5,704 nucleotides of DNA, from positions 1 to 5,704 of the forward strand of contig JADFXA010000152.1 in assembly GCA_015233755.1 (NCBI GenBank). Reading direction: 5' to 3'. The notes beneath the pieces were generated by a model. The model was not told the origin of the DNA, did not search any database, and worked only from the letters and a program-made list of their open reading frames with translations. Numbering within the stretch: the stretch's first letter is position 1; each line of letters begins with the position of its first letter. The position numbers and the translations under genes are program-made. Source of the DNA: Desulfamplus sp. Lineage in GTDB: Bacteria > Desulfobacterota > Desulfobacteria > Desulfobacterales > Desulfobacteraceae. This document shows positions 5,620-5,704 of this stretch, in pieces.

Positions 5620-5704
5620 ATGAATGAAATATACCTTCAATTAAGGGAAGAGGCTCGAAATATTGTAGCATCTTTGCCCATTCCTCAATTTTATCAGCAG
5701 TTTA
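5620..5704 (+). CDS. N-terminal fragment of an unrecognised protein (continues past the right edge)
   Basis: An ATG at 5620 opens a frame of 28 codons that is still open at the window end. It begins MNEIYLQLREEARNIVASLP and continues IPQFYQQF. The first part looks like an amphipathic helix, with no signal peptide or membrane segment. I do not recognise the family from so little sequence. An in-frame TAA at 5605-5607 excludes an earlier start. No good ribosome site precedes the ATG (only AAAG at 5610-5613), so the start is uncertain. It reads in the same direction as aspS but is separated by 157 bases containing a hairpin and a possible promoter, so it is probably a separate unit. Confidence 0.5.
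   Translation, partial: MNEIYLQLREEARNIVASLPIPQFYQQF

Overview
This window is an AT-rich stretch of bacterial chromosome that carries mostly housekeeping genes. A lipoprotein MltA-type lytic transglycosylase implies an outer membrane and a thin peptidoglycan, so the host is very probably Gram-negative. The MltA form (FTGYYEPSLQGS), the AspRS N-terminus (LGNMRKTHTCG) and the hisS-aspS tandem remind me of Desulfobacterota/deltaproteobacteria and their relatives. That placement is from memory, not from a search, and should be treated as tentative.

Layout. The left part (positions 1-1999) reads on the minus strand, in the order panB (ketopantoate hydroxymethyltransferase, pantothenate/CoA synthesis), moaC (cyclic pyranopterin monophosphate synthase, molybdenum cofactor synthesis), then the start of an mltA-like gene that runs off the left edge. 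The gaps of 46 and 12 bases suggest one transcription unit. A 277-base divergent intergenic region follows (2000-2276). It holds a long inverted repeat, a cluster of GACTA boxes forming a smaller inverted repeat and a 13-base palindrome, and a convincing sigma70-type promoter reading right. The plus strand then carries hisS (histidyl-tRNA synthetase) and, 24 bases further on, aspS (aspartyl-tRNA synthetase, GTG start), a likely two-gene operon. After aspS comes a short region (5463-5619) with a 14-base-pair hairpin enclosed in 9-base complementary arms. The first 28 codons of an unrecognised gene run off the right edge.

How the genes work together. HisRS and AspRS charge tRNAs in the cytoplasm. 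The AspRS has a histidine (RRRDHGG) that is typical of non-discriminating bacterial AspRS, so it may also supply Asp-tRNA(Asn) for amidation. PanB and MoaC are cofactor-synthesis enzymes with no direct metabolic link, and MltA works on the cell wall, so the left cluster looks like a convenience operon.

I see no mobile element, CRISPR array, RNA gene or defence system here. The points worth a second look are modest: the palindromic architecture at the hisS promoter, low-complexity insertions in both synthetases, and the structured region behind aspS.
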